Virus record (IMG/VR): IMGVR_UViG_3300005432_000331
Location: 1 to 22,722 of that record
From: a virus
Reading direction: 5' to 3' (one strand)
Length of the DNA stretch: 22,722 bases
The stretch's first letter is position 1, and every line of letters starts with the position of its first letter. The notes beneath the pieces are model-generated. The model was not told the origin of the DNA. It made no database searches and saw only the letters and a program-made list of their open reading frames with translations. Shown one piece after another: positions 4,188-11,517 of the stretch. Made by a program: the position numbers and the translations under genes.

Positions 4188-5297
4188 ATGAATTCAATAC
4201 ACACTGTCGAGCCTCATCCTTCTCCTAAACACAAAATGGGTTTCCTATTGGACTGGTTGCTTACATTGAAGTGCAACTATGATTGCACCTACTGTGGTCC
4301 GGGTGGTAACGGTTGGTTGCCTGGACACGACAACACTCAGGCACACCCAGACAAGGACGTGTGCGAAAAGATGCTGGAGCAAGGTCTCCGGTACGTTGAC
4401 ATGTACATGGAGATCAAGAGACCAAACATGCGATCAACATCTCTCAACATATATGGTGGAGAAGCAGTGTATCGAAAGGACATAGAATACCTATTGGAAA
4501 AGAGCAGTGAACTCTATGACGGTTACAAGGACAGTTGGTCTCTGAACAGGATGTTGACCTCCAATGCCTCTTGTAGCCTGGACAAATGGAAGAACGTGAC
4601 AGACCACGTGGAAACAATAACTTTCAGTTATCATTCAGAAGGTCCGGCCAAACTGCAAGATAATTTCATTACAAACTTGGAATACACACATGCCCAAAAG
4701 AAAAATTACAGTGCCATTGTGCTGATGTACCCAAAGCAGTGGGAAAGGTGCATGTACATGTTGGACTACATGCAAAGGAAAGGATACAATGTGAGACCAA
4801 AGATACTTGACGGCATCCAAGGTGTGTACACCAAAGAACAACTGAAACAGGTGTTTGACGTAATGAAAGAAAAAGATTACAGTCTACTGGAAAACATTGA
4901 GGGCAAGGAAGTGCTTACAAAATTCAGAGCATGTTGTGGAGGCAGACCTCTTTGCACGAATAGAAACTTCAAAGAACCAAAGAGTGTTGTGCCGCGGGAT
5001 AACTGGCTTGGATGGAAATGTTCTGCCAACCAATTCTTCTTGATGATGAACAGCCATGACAAAAATTTTTACACCAACAAGGACTGCCATGTGAGACACG
5101 ACGGAACAAGAGGACCGCTCGCAAACATAGACACCATGGATCAGTACATAGAGCAAACAAAAGAACAGTTGAAACAATCATCAAGCCACTTCCTGACCTG
5201 TGTGCAGAAGAGATGTGTGTGCGGAACTTGTGCACCTAAGTCTCTGACCAATCAAGGTCTCACAGATGTGATGAAGTCATATAATATATCAGTATGA
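4188..5297 (+). CDS. Radical SAM protein with C-terminal Cys cluster (369 aa)
   Basis: The N-terminal motif CNYDCTYCG (Cys29, 33, 36) is the CxxxCxxC site that binds the [4Fe-4S] cluster used to cleave S-adenosylmethionine. LNIYGGEAVYR near residue 90 corresponds to the GGEP-type SAM-contacting strand. The C-terminal third holds extra cysteines (CCGG...C near 247-255 and CVQKRCVCGTC near 346-356), suggesting one or two auxiliary clusters of SPASM/twitch type. Substrate unknown; such enzymes modify peptides, sugars or tRNA. No Shine-Dalgarno is visible before ATG 4188. The next gene overlaps by 4 bases (ATGA), so it is the first of a three-gene operon with the unknown 100-aa protein and the SGNH-like hydrolase. 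Its base composition is moderately richer in G+C than the bulk of the window. Confidence 0.85.
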   Translation: MNSIHTVEPHPSPKHKMGFLLDWLLTLKCNYDCTYCGPGGNGWLPGHDNTQAHPDKDVCEKMLEQGLRYVDMYMEIKRPNMRSTSLNIYGGEAVYRKDIEYLLEKSSELYDGYKDSWSLNRMLTSNASCSLDKWKNVTDHVETITFSYHSEGPAKLQDNFITNLEYTHAQKKNYSAIVLMYPKQWERCMYMLDYMQRKGYNVRPKILDGIQGVYTKEQLKQVFDVMKEKDYSLLENIEGKEVLTKFRACCGGRPLCTNRNFKEPKSVVPRDNWLGWKCSANQFFLMMNSHDKNFYTNKDCHVRHDGTRGPLANIDTMDQYIEQTKEQLKQSSSHFLTCVQKRCVCGTCAPKSLTNQGLTDVMKSYNISV

Positions 5298-5596
5298 AGA
5301 AATTTTATTCAGTAAAGTTGAAAGAAAGAAATGAACAGATACCACCATTCGTGGCAAAGCACTTGCTCAGGAGAGAGTCTCCATTGATCAACTATCTCGC
5401 AGAGAACAAGGCGCTGAAGTTTGTGCATCGTAAAAAGACCGACACTCTGGACTGCTTTGGTGAGGAGAAACACCTAATGGTGGGCAAGTTGAAGTATCCA
5501 GACATGTGGGGTCGCAAGACCAGGATGGGATTCATGGAACTGTACATTAACATGCGTATACAACAACAGATGAGCCTTTCGAAAGGAAGCACCTAA
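5294..5596 (+). CDS. Unknown protein (100 aa) between radical SAM and hydrolase genes
   Basis: The start overlaps the radical SAM stop (ATGA) and the stop overlaps the hydrolase start (TAATG), so this is a firmly real gene in a tight operon. The protein is basic and soluble (KKFYSVKLKERNEQ start, FVHRKKTDTLDCFG middle, KYPDMWGRKTRMGF and an amphipathic end LYINMRIQQQM). It has one Cys and no obvious signal or membrane segment. It could be the substrate or a partner of the radical SAM enzyme; its size is larger than usual for a RiPP precursor. No family recognised. Confidence 0.7.
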   Translation: MKKFYSVKLKERNEQIPPFVAKHLLRRESPLINYLAENKALKFVHRKKTDTLDCFGEEKHLMVGKLKYPDMWGRKTRMGFMELYINMRIQQQMSLSKGST

Positions 5597-6279
5597 TGAA
5601 GTACGGCTACTACTCAGACAACAATCTAAAAGGATCGGAGAAGTATCCATTCAGATGTCCGTCATGGGATCCTATGCCCGATGGCAAGAAGAACGTGGTC
5701 ATAATGGGTTGCTCTCACACGTGGGGAGTGGGATTGGAACCGGACGAAACATGGGCACACCATGTCAGCCAGCACAACACCAAGTTGTTGAGATATTGGA
5801 ATCTCGGACAGCCGGGTGCAAGTGCCGACTCTATAGTTCGTATGCTGTATTCGTGCGAGAAAGTGCTGTTCCCCAAAATCATTATTGTGATGTGGCCCGG
5901 CATGGCAAGACGAGAAAGGTTGGACAAGTTCCCCCAGAATCTTCTAGGCACACACAAGACATTGAAGCACGAGAACGCCGACACCGACATCAACAATTTC
6001 CTCAAGGGCGTCTTCTTCGTTGAGAAGTTCGCAGAGAAGAACGGTTGCAAGACATTCCACTGTTTCAGTGACCTGTTCTATGATTTCTCCAGTCCAGGAA
6101 ACTCTCCTCCGATACTGGCCAAGTACACACTTCGGAACTGTTGGCCATACTGGGACACATTCACCCAACGGCAACTGCATGGCCCCAGCGTGGCCAGAGA
6201 CGGTGTACACTACGGTGTGGAGAACCACAAAAGGTTTGCGGAAATCTTTTTGGAAGCGTTTGGTTCCAGACTGAAGTAG
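5596..6279 (+). CDS. SGNH/GDSL-like hydrolase (227 aa)
   Basis: Block I appears as VVIMGCSHTWG (residues 34-44) with the nucleophile Ser40; the usual Asp of GDS is Cys here. NLGQPGAS (69-76) supplies the block II Gly. Block III is modified (VMWPG instead of a GxND-type sequence). DGVHYG (202-207) supplies the Asp-His pair of block V. The length and order fit an SGNH esterase/acyltransferase acting on acetylated or acylated glycans or other esters. There is no signal peptide, so the protein probably acts in the cytoplasm. The start overlaps the preceding stop (TAATG). It ends one base before the stop of the converging radical SAM gene. With the Asp-to-Cys and block III changes, activity is likely but not certain. 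Confidence 0.7.
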   Translation: MKYGYYSDNNLKGSEKYPFRCPSWDPMPDGKKNVVIMGCSHTWGVGLEPDETWAHHVSQHNTKLLRYWNLGQPGASADSIVRMLYSCEKVLFPKIIIVMWPGMARRERLDKFPQNLLGTHKTLKHENADTDINNFLKGVFFVEKFAEKNGCKTFHCFSDLFYDFSSPGNSPPILAKYTLRNCWPYWDTFTQRQLHGPSVARDGVHYGVENHKRFAEIFLEAFGSRLK

Positions 6280-6280
6280 T

Positions 6281-7270
6281 CTATGTCAGCAACCAGGTGT
6301 TGCCGATGTCTGACCTACTGCACCTCTCCAGCATCTCCTTGAACGCGGGGTCATCCAATGGTGGCAGTTTGGACTTGAAGTCGGGCATGGTGCCCCAGTC
6401 CTCTATCAGTGAGAAGTTCACCCTGTCAGCGCCATAGCGTTCTCCCAATGACAGCATGTCATCCATCTCGTGATGGTTGTCCTTCTGCACCACGAAGTAC
6501 AGTATGAACTTGAAGCCGTGCTTCTGTTTGGCATCGGCTATGCTCTGCAGGTTCTCGTTGACCTTGTCCCAGCGTCCGCCCAGTCTCAGTTTCTCATAGG
6601 TCTCCCTGCTGGCGCCGTCTATGCTCACGCCCAGTTCGTTGAGGTTCCTCATCACGTATGGCACACGTGTGTGGAACTCGCGGAACATCAGTGCGTTGGT
6701 CAGTATCGAATATTTTATGTTGTCACGCTCGGGCGTCTGCTCCATGAAGTGCCTGTACACGTGCGATGCGAATGGGTCACCATCCGATCCTATGTGCACC
6801 TGTATGTCGTGGTCGTAGTCGTACAGCCATTCGTTGATCCTGTCCGCCAGCCTGATGCCCAGGTTGTACGCGGAACCCTCCTTGTGGAATATGAGGTTCT
6901 TCCTGCAACTGGGACACCTCAGATTGCAACTGTCGTCTATGGCCAACCTCAGGTGTCGGATGCCACCCGCGGGTCGATCGAACATGTTCTTCTTGATGTA
7001 GGTGCACTGATGGTTGTTGCAGTAACGGTACGTGCCGTCCGCGATGGAATCCTGTAGGTGTTTGTGCATGTCGGATCCCACGATCTCGGCCAGGCTCTTG
7101 ACCTGTAGGTTGCCAATGCTCTGTGGTAGCCACGCTGTGCATTCACAGGCGTAGCACGAACCCTGCTTGTCTATCAGCACAGTGTCGTAGGGCCTCGCAC
7201 ACCTGCTGGTAATCTTTAGGTCCTTGTTGGTGTCAATGCCGTAGTGTTCGAACAATCGCTTGTTTATCAT
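6281..7270 (-). CDS. Radical SAM protein with N-terminal SPASM-like domain (329 aa)
   Basis: The core motif CNLRCPSC (Cys115, 119, 122) is preceded, not followed, by a Cys-rich module that looks like a SPASM region: CYACECTAW (39-47), GNLQVKSLAEIV (53-64) and later CNNHQC (84-89). The core continues with a D/G-rich strand (VHIGSDGDPF), SILTNALMF, and VSIDGASRETYEK, the standard radical SAM barrel strands. So the domain order is the reverse of most SPASM enzymes. Coding DNA is near 57% G+C in the two 60-base stretches I counted, far above the rest of the window, which points to recent acquisition. The start overlaps the stop of the 57-aa gene (ATGA). Substrate unknown; peptide modification is typical for SPASM proteins. 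Confidence 0.85.
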   Translation of the reverse strand: MINKRLFEHYGIDTNKDLKITSRCARPYDTVLIDKQGSCYACECTAWLPQSIGNLQVKSLAEIVGSDMHKHLQDSIADGTYRYCNNHQCTYIKKNMFDRPAGGIRHLRLAIDDSCNLRCPSCRKNLIFHKEGSAYNLGIRLADRINEWLYDYDHDIQVHIGSDGDPFASHVYRHFMEQTPERDNIKYSILTNALMFREFHTRVPYVMRNLNELGVSIDGASRETYEKLRLGGRWDKVNENLQSIADAKQKHGFKFILYFVVQKDNHHEMDDMLSLGERYGADRVNFSLIEDWGTMPDFKSKLPPLDDPAFKEMLERCSRSDIGNTWLLT

Positions 7271-7440
7271 CTGTTGGGATCGGTGATCATGTCCAGAGTA
7301 AGGACTACGTCTTCGGGCACAGTGTTCTTGGGTGTGTTGGCGTTGTCTTTCTTCTTCCTACGCCTTCGTTCTTCACGTTCCTGTTGCTTCCGCAATTTTT
7401 TGTCACCTCGAGTGCTTTTGTAATCATAGTGTATGCCCAT
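7267..7440 (-). CDS. Unknown small, very basic protein (57 aa)
   Basis: ATG at 7440 is preceded by GGGAG. The 57-residue product begins MGIHYDYKSTRGDKK, continues with a strongly charged helix (QQEREERRRRKKK), and ends in a neutral tail (VVLTLDMITDPNR). The stop overlaps the start of the radical SAM gene (ATGA), so both are co-translated. It might be a substrate or adaptor of that enzyme; the conserved-looking C-terminal tail after a charged leader would fit, but no cleavage signature is visible. Codon use is G+C-rich like the radical SAM gene. No family recognised. Confidence 0.65.
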   Translation of the reverse strand: MGIHYDYKSTRGDKKLRKQQEREERRRRKKKDNANTPKNTVPEDVVLTLDMITDPNR

Positions 7441-7488
7441 CGTGGAACTCCCATTGTTACTGTTAATTATGGTTCAGGTCAGGCCGGC

Positions 7489-7547
7489 TTTACGCTTTTA
7501 CGCTTTCGCGTATTTTCTAAAAAACGCATTTTTGGTAATTTACGCTT
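7489..7547. repeat. Three TTTACGCTT copies with a small hairpin
   Basis: TTTACGCTT occurs at 7489-7497, 7497-7505 and 7539-7547. TACGCTTTCGCGTA at 7500-7513 adds a 5-bp inverted repeat with a 4-base loop. This intergenic stretch separates the FkbM gene from the 57-aa/radical SAM pair and must hold the latter's promoter; CATAAT on the minus strand at 7466-7471 is a weak -10 candidate. The rest of 7441-7545 shows nothing else. Confidence 0.4.
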
Positions 7548-8223
7548 ATAGGCCTGTGGGTAAAAATACTCGATCTACTACATTGATATTACCCAATGGC
7601 ATGTATTCCATCTTGATTAGATACTGTTCTAATTCATCTAGATTATAGCCAAATTTGCGTGTGAGGGCCTTGTTACTAAACTCCAACACAATAATTGGTC
7701 TGCTTTGTTTGATTGTCTGCTGGGCACCTTTAAGGACATTCAATTCGTATCCTTCGGTGTCTATCATCATGAGATCTACGTTACGCAGTTTCAGACTATC
7801 AACAGTTCTTATTGGATGTAGTCTACCTCCACCTGTTGGATCGACATGCATACCCAATGGTCCTCTACGCCTATTTTTTGCGGACCAGTCATTAGTTGCA
7901 ACTGATGTATTTGTATCTCCTATTCCGTAAGGATGTATTGTAACATTTTTATCATCTTTTAGATTCAGTTTACAGCATTCCAATATATCAGTTGGAAAAT
8001 CAAATGCATGTACCTGCTCGAAGTTAGCAGATAAGAATTTCGTAAAGAAACCATAATGGCACCCTATATCTAATGCTGTTCTCTTGCCGTAAGCATAATG
8101 CTTAAGGACCTCTGCCATATTTTTTTGATCTGCTTTAGTGATATCTTTATTTTTCTCAAGTAGTTTATCGTACATTGGATCATTTACAATGACATGCCAA
8201 CCGAAATAATCTCTAGTCTTCAT
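7546..8223 (-). CDS. FkbM-family SAM-dependent methyltransferase (225 aa)
   Basis: Motif I for SAM binding is TALDIGCHYGFFTKFL (49-64) and HAFDF (72-76) is the acidic strand end. The FkbM signature follows: RTVDSLKLRNVDLMMIDTEG, then YELNVLKGA and an IVLEF strand. FkbM enzymes O-methylate sugars or polyketides. The start at 8223 is chosen because the ATG overlaps the upstream stop (TAATG) and has GGGAG nearby; an in-frame ATG at 8259 would overlap that gene by 37 bases. It is the last gene of the minus-strand sugar cassette, consistent with a late capping methylation of a glycan. Length is within the family range. Confidence 0.85.
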   Translation of the reverse strand: MKTRDYFGWHVIVNDPMYDKLLEKNKDITKADQKNMAEVLKHYAYGKRTALDIGCHYGFFTKFLSANFEQVHAFDFPTDILECCKLNLKDDKNVTIHPYGIGDTNTSVATNDWSAKNRRRGPLGMHVDPTGGGRLHPIRTVDSLKLRNVDLMMIDTEGYELNVLKGAQQTIKQSRPIIVLEFSNKALTRKFGYNLDELEQYLIKMEYMPLGNINVVDRVFLPTGL

Positions 8224-8948
8224 TAGAAATTCTCCCATTGCAATGGACGTGTTGTGCATTTCAATAATGATTCACCGCCCACAATGTTTTTATACTTGTG
8301 ATCATTCCACTGATCCACGAGCAACTGATACCAACCCCACTCGGCACCAAGCAGTTTCTGTTCGTTTTTCAACTTGTAAACATTCTTTAATCTATCACGA
8401 GGATGAAATAGCAAATGGTCAAACAATCTCCATTTACATCTTGGACCGGTGTGATCATATTCTGTCAAGGTATGTCCAGGTGTTGGATTATCTTTTCCAC
8501 CCTGATAAAATCCAACGTTCCAGCCATCTAGTAACATTTCTATGTATGGTTTGAAATCCACTTTAGTTGAAACTAATGTATCAAAACGTGTCTTTATTAT
8601 GTGTGTGTATTCTTTAGGTAGGCTTTCAACTAGATCGGTATGAGAAATGATTTGATTGGCACTGTAAGTGAATTGCTTTGCCATTCCTTTCCGTTCTATC
8701 TTCCCGCCGGGTCTGGTATATCTTCTATAAATTTCACAGTCAGGTTTTTGTTTTGCTTCTAAAATGCAATGATAGTCCCACTCGGGTTCGGGACTGTACA
8801 GGCAATTAGCAACGTCTGGTTTTGGGTAACCTTCCCATTGTTGAAAGAAAAAATCATATTCCCCAAATACTCTACGTTGTAACTCCACAACTTTTTTATA
8901 CTCGGGTATTCTACTAGTGATACCACTTACACAAACTGCTATTTTCAT
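8223..8948 (-). CDS. Putative glycosyltransferase-like / WavE-like protein (241 aa)
   Basis: The N-terminal strand MKIAVCVSGITSRI looks like the first beta strand of a nucleotide-sugar enzyme. The central YTHIIKTRFDTLVST segment matches the 'hxxRxD' element found in WavE-type LPS synthesis proteins and related glycosyltransferases. The later segments (NVGFYQGGKDNPTPGH, FDHLLFHPRDRL, EWGWYQLLVDQW) would form the acceptor half. The ATG at 8948 overlaps the stop of the upstream gene (ATGA); a TTG two codons earlier is less likely. It and its upstream neighbour share the same general layout and may be paralogues working in succession on one glycan. The family call is based on a few motifs and is moderate. 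Confidence 0.5.
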   Translation of the reverse strand: MKIAVCVSGITSRIPEYKKVVELQRRVFGEYDFFFQQWEGYPKPDVANCLYSPEPEWDYHCILEAKQKPDCEIYRRYTRPGGKIERKGMAKQFTYSANQIISHTDLVESLPKEYTHIIKTRFDTLVSTKVDFKPYIEMLLDGWNVGFYQGGKDNPTPGHTLTEYDHTGPRCKWRLFDHLLFHPRDRLKNVYKLKNEQKLLGAEWGWYQLLVDQWNDHKYKNIVGGESLLKCTTRPLQWENF

Positions 8949-9742
8949 TGCCAATCCTTTTCAGTAGTTATTGTTCCCACTTTTGGTTTGGAATAAATCA
9001 AGTTACCGTCAGCGTCCCAGGTATGCCATTTTTGTTTACTCCCCCAAAGATGATTATGCCAATTGGGTAGGATGTTTTTCATAACACTTTCAATGTTTTG
9101 TGATACTTCATTCCAATTTTTCTGTAAACATATCCATTTCAAGTTGTATATGTCAACAAAACTGAGATTGTCTATGCAGGCATCGTGCCAGTCTTGCTCA
9201 CATTCTATTTGCTTATTAACCGTCGAAAGGAAATTCATTGCTAGACTTGTGATTCCAGTCTTGGTAGGATACCATGTATCGATGTTCCAACATTTTTTAA
9301 TGAACTGTAAGTCGCCATACATAAACAGGTCACCTATTTGTGGTCTGTCTATTGCGGTCTGCTGGGTAACTAGCAATTTTTTATTCCCTAACAGTTTGTT
9401 ACAGTAAGCGTCGATATTTTCTATTAGATGTATCGAATCTGCCCTCGTCTTTAAAATTTTCTCAAAGCCTCTAGATTCCGCATGGTCATAGGCTATATTG
9501 CAAAGTCTCGGATGTCCAACGTTGATATCTTTGGCATTTATCTGATCTTCCCAATGTATGAAATCACAAACTCCGTTATCAATATTCGGTTTCAATCCAT
9601 GTCCTGCTAATATAATGTAGGAGTTAGGATTGTTCTGCCTGGCATGTCTGGCCGCAAATTCTATAGGTTCCAATTTATATTTTTGGTCCTGCTCTACGTA
9701 GGCGTGTGTTAAAATAATACAATCAGTCAAACTTATCTCCAA
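8945..9742 (-). CDS. Putative WavE-like glycan biosynthesis protein (about 265 aa)
   Basis: The protein begins with a hydrophobic strand (CIILTHAYVEQDQ) and has YIILAGHG around residue 43. FEKILKTRADSIHLIENID (93-111) contains the same 'hxxRxD' element as the downstream gene. Next comes TQQTAIDRPQIGDLFMYGD, which resembles the RID...DxxxxG part of WavE-like proteins, and then a Trp-rich C-terminus. A role in LPS or capsule sugar addition is inferred from this and from the cassette. The start is uncertain: ATG at 9742 lies inside a GGAGAT sequence, which would instead be a ribosome-binding site for TTG at 9730. The gene overlaps the sulfotransferase end by 8-20 bases. Confidence 0.5.
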   Translation of the reverse strand: MEISLTDCIILTHAYVEQDQKYKLEPIEFAARHARQNNPNSYIILAGHGLKPNIDNGVCDFIHWEDQINAKDINVGHPRLCNIAYDHAESRGFEKILKTRADSIHLIENIDAYCNKLLGNKKLLVTQQTAIDRPQIGDLFMYGDLQFIKKCWNIDTWYPTKTGITSLAMNFLSTVNKQIECEQDWHDACIDNLSFVDIYNLKWICLQKNWNEVSQNIESVMKNILPNWHNHLWGSKQKWHTWDADGNLIYSKPKVGTITTEKDWQ

Positions 9743-10355
9743 ATAAATTTATGTCTTCTATAAATGCGTCAGCCACTGCTTGTATCATTTTTTCATTAGT
9801 ATAATATTTTTTGTAATTTTTTTCTCGTGGTGCTCTTCGTAATTTTTTTGTAGTTGAAAACTTTTCCGATGATAAGTTTATTTTTTCAAAACAAAACTTA
9901 ATATCATTTTCAAAGTTATCATACAAACAAATTTTATCAACCGCCTGTTTGCCGTCGATGTGTGTATACTCCACTGTCGGTTTGAAGTTTTTATGTTGCC
10001 TCCACTTGCTGTTTGCAAACTCTATCACAAAAGTTTCAAAATTTTTATAGTCTAACAGTTCTTTGGACCATGTGAGATGAAGTTGGTCTGTTGTATAATC
10101 ATGCCAGAACGAGACCATACGATCCCATGGATTCCTATGAAAGGCAAATTTAAAATATGATTGACTGTTTGTAATATTGTATTTTTCTAATATTTCATAA
10201 ATGCTCGAATGATAATCTCCGACTAGCCATTTACATTTCTTTGTGGCTAGTTCAGGAATCACGTGTTCACTACGCATAAAGTTTTGTATCGTGGTTGTGC
10301 CGGTTTTAGGCACCGCAACAAAAATGTATTGCGGATCTGAGTTATGAATGATCAT
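9723..10355 (-). CDS. Sulfotransferase (about 210 aa)
   Basis: The PAPS-binding loop is clear (IFVAVPKTGTTTIQNF, residues 11-26 from the chosen start), as is the 3'-phosphate-binding segment (FHRNPWDRMVSFW, 72-84). The end (AFIEDINLFGDKF) is typical of carbohydrate sulfotransferases. It should transfer sulfate from PAPS to a hydroxyl of a sugar, probably the glycan built by this cassette; the host must supply PAPS. The start at 10355, one base after the upstream stop, puts the PAPS loop at the usual distance from the N-terminus. ATG at 10400 would add 15 residues and overlap the upstream gene by 44 bases. The coding DNA is AT-rich, near 25% G+C in one counted line. Confidence 0.85.
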   Translation of the reverse strand: MIIHNSDPQYIFVAVPKTGTTTIQNFMRSEHVIPELATKKCKWLVGDYHSSIYEILEKYNITNSQSYFKFAFHRNPWDRMVSFWHDYTTDQLHLTWSKELLDYKNFETFVIEFANSKWRQHKNFKPTVEYTHIDGKQAVDKICLYDNFENDIKFCFEKINLSSEKFSTTKKLRRAPREKNYKKYYTNEKMIQAVADAFIEDINLFGDKFD

Positions 10356-10356
10356 A

Positions 10357-11517
10357 TTATAAAAGTTTTTGTAGTCTTGTAAAATGTCTACCGCCATCAA
10401 ATGATGTGTTCAACATTGTTTCAATTATTCTTTGCAGTTGTGCCTTGTCTACATATTTCGATGGTATAGAAAAATGGTTTGCACAGTTGTGTTTAATGGC
10501 ATGTTGTGCCATGTACTCATCAAAACAAAGTGCCGATATAACACCCTTTACTTTGTTTGCTGTAATATTTGCTCCCTGTCCTGATCTACAAAAACTTATC
10601 CCATGACTACATTCGTTATCCTGTATCAGTTTTGTAACCTGTAAAACATAGTCTGGATAATCACACGCCTTGTTTGTAAAAGTTCCAACATCTATGTAAG
10701 GTAAGGCCATTGTATCCAAAATATCTTTACATTGTTTTTTTATATCAAAACCAGAATGATCACTGGCAAGTGCAATTGGTTTATCACCAAATCTCGTGAT
10801 TACTTTTTTTACAAAAAATTCAAAATGATTCGGAGTGCCCAAAACGTGCATTTTTTCTGTATTGGCGGCTGTTACCTTTAATCCATCTCTAATCATCAAA
10901 TTGTACATAGGTGCGATATAAAATTCATTTTTTACAAGTATATTGTTTTCAATCATCTCGTCAGCATATTTTAGAAACATTTTTCCTGATTTGAAATGAT
11001 ACAATCCCACGTTTGCTTCTTTTGATATGACTTCCTTTTCTACAACATTTGTCACTATTCCGTCCTCACCATACTCAGAATAACTGTGGTCTGGACTGTT
11101 TGCTGTAAAAGTCAAAAGGAAACCATCACTGTCCTGTTGTATAGAGTCTGGATTGAAAGTTGGACCAAAATGAACATCTGGTGTATAAATTATTAATGGC
11201 AGGTCGTTATCTACATGTTCCCTGGCCAATGTACAAGTTTCTAAAGCACCCCTTGTAACCTTATTAACTTTAACAATTTTGATATCATCTCCGAACTTTT
11301 GTTTTAGAATTTTATCAATACTAAAATTATAGATGTGATCAACACGTACCATAAAAATCAAATTACAATCTTTTATATCTACAGATTCGAGAGCCCAATC
11401 TATCACGTGTTTATTTCTTGCCAGTATAAGTGGCTTCGGCATCGTATATCCTGCGTCAATGAAACGTTGAGCCTTACCGGCAATTGGTAATAAAAGATTA
11501 TATTTTTTCATTTGCAT
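10357..11517 (-). CDS. Fusion of sugar nucleotidyltransferase and RpiB-type sugar-phosphate isomerase (386 aa)
   Basis: Residues 4-240 form a nucleotidyltransferase: LLLPIAGKAQRF...GYTMPKPLI is the NTP-binding signature, TRGALET contacts the base, and YTPD (Asp114) should bind metal. Residues 246-386 are an RpiB/LacAB-type isomerase: IALASDHSGF, DYPDY, the catalytic-Cys loop GISFCRSGQG (Cys310), ANKVKG, the His-Asn pair at 343-344 and FDGGRHFTR at the end. In typical RpiB the loop reads CGTGIG, so the Gly-to-Arg change may alter substrate. The fusion would isomerise a sugar phosphate and later activate the product as an NDP-sugar. It overlaps the PfkB gene upstream by 20 bases (14 if Met3 is the start). 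No Shine-Dalgarno site is visible, so coupling is likely. Confidence 0.85.
   Translation of the reverse strand: MQMKKYNLLLPIAGKAQRFIDAGYTMPKPLILARNKHVIDWALESVDIKDCNLIFMVRVDHIYNFSIDKILKQKFGDDIKIVKVNKVTRGALETCTLAREHVDNDLPLIIYTPDVHFGPTFNPDSIQQDSDGFLLTFTANSPDHSYSEYGEDGIVTNVVEKEVISKEANVGLYHFKSGKMFLKYADEMIENNILVKNEFYIAPMYNLMIRDGLKVTAANTEKMHVLGTPNHFEFFVKKVITRFGDKPIALASDHSGFDIKKQCKDILDTMALPYIDVGTFTNKACDYPDYVLQVTKLIQDNECSHGISFCRSGQGANITANKVKGVISALCFDEYMAQHAIKHNCANHFSIPSKYVDKAQLQRIIETMLNTSFDGGRHFTRLQKLL

Noticed and set aside
4635-5235. Minus-strand reading frames opposite the first radical SAM gene
   Set aside because: They lie within a gene with clear motifs on the plus strand and have random-looking composition; shadows.
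6470-7057. 195-codon plus-strand frame opposite the second radical SAM gene
   Set aside because: Long only because the G+C-rich coding DNA has few stops on the other strand; the minus strand has the CxxxCxxC and SPASM motifs.
7500-7520. Intrinsic terminator at the TACGC/GCGTA hairpin
   Set aside because: The stem is only 5 bp and the following tract (TTTTCT on +) is short; it is also on the wrong strand to end the minus-strand FkbM gene.
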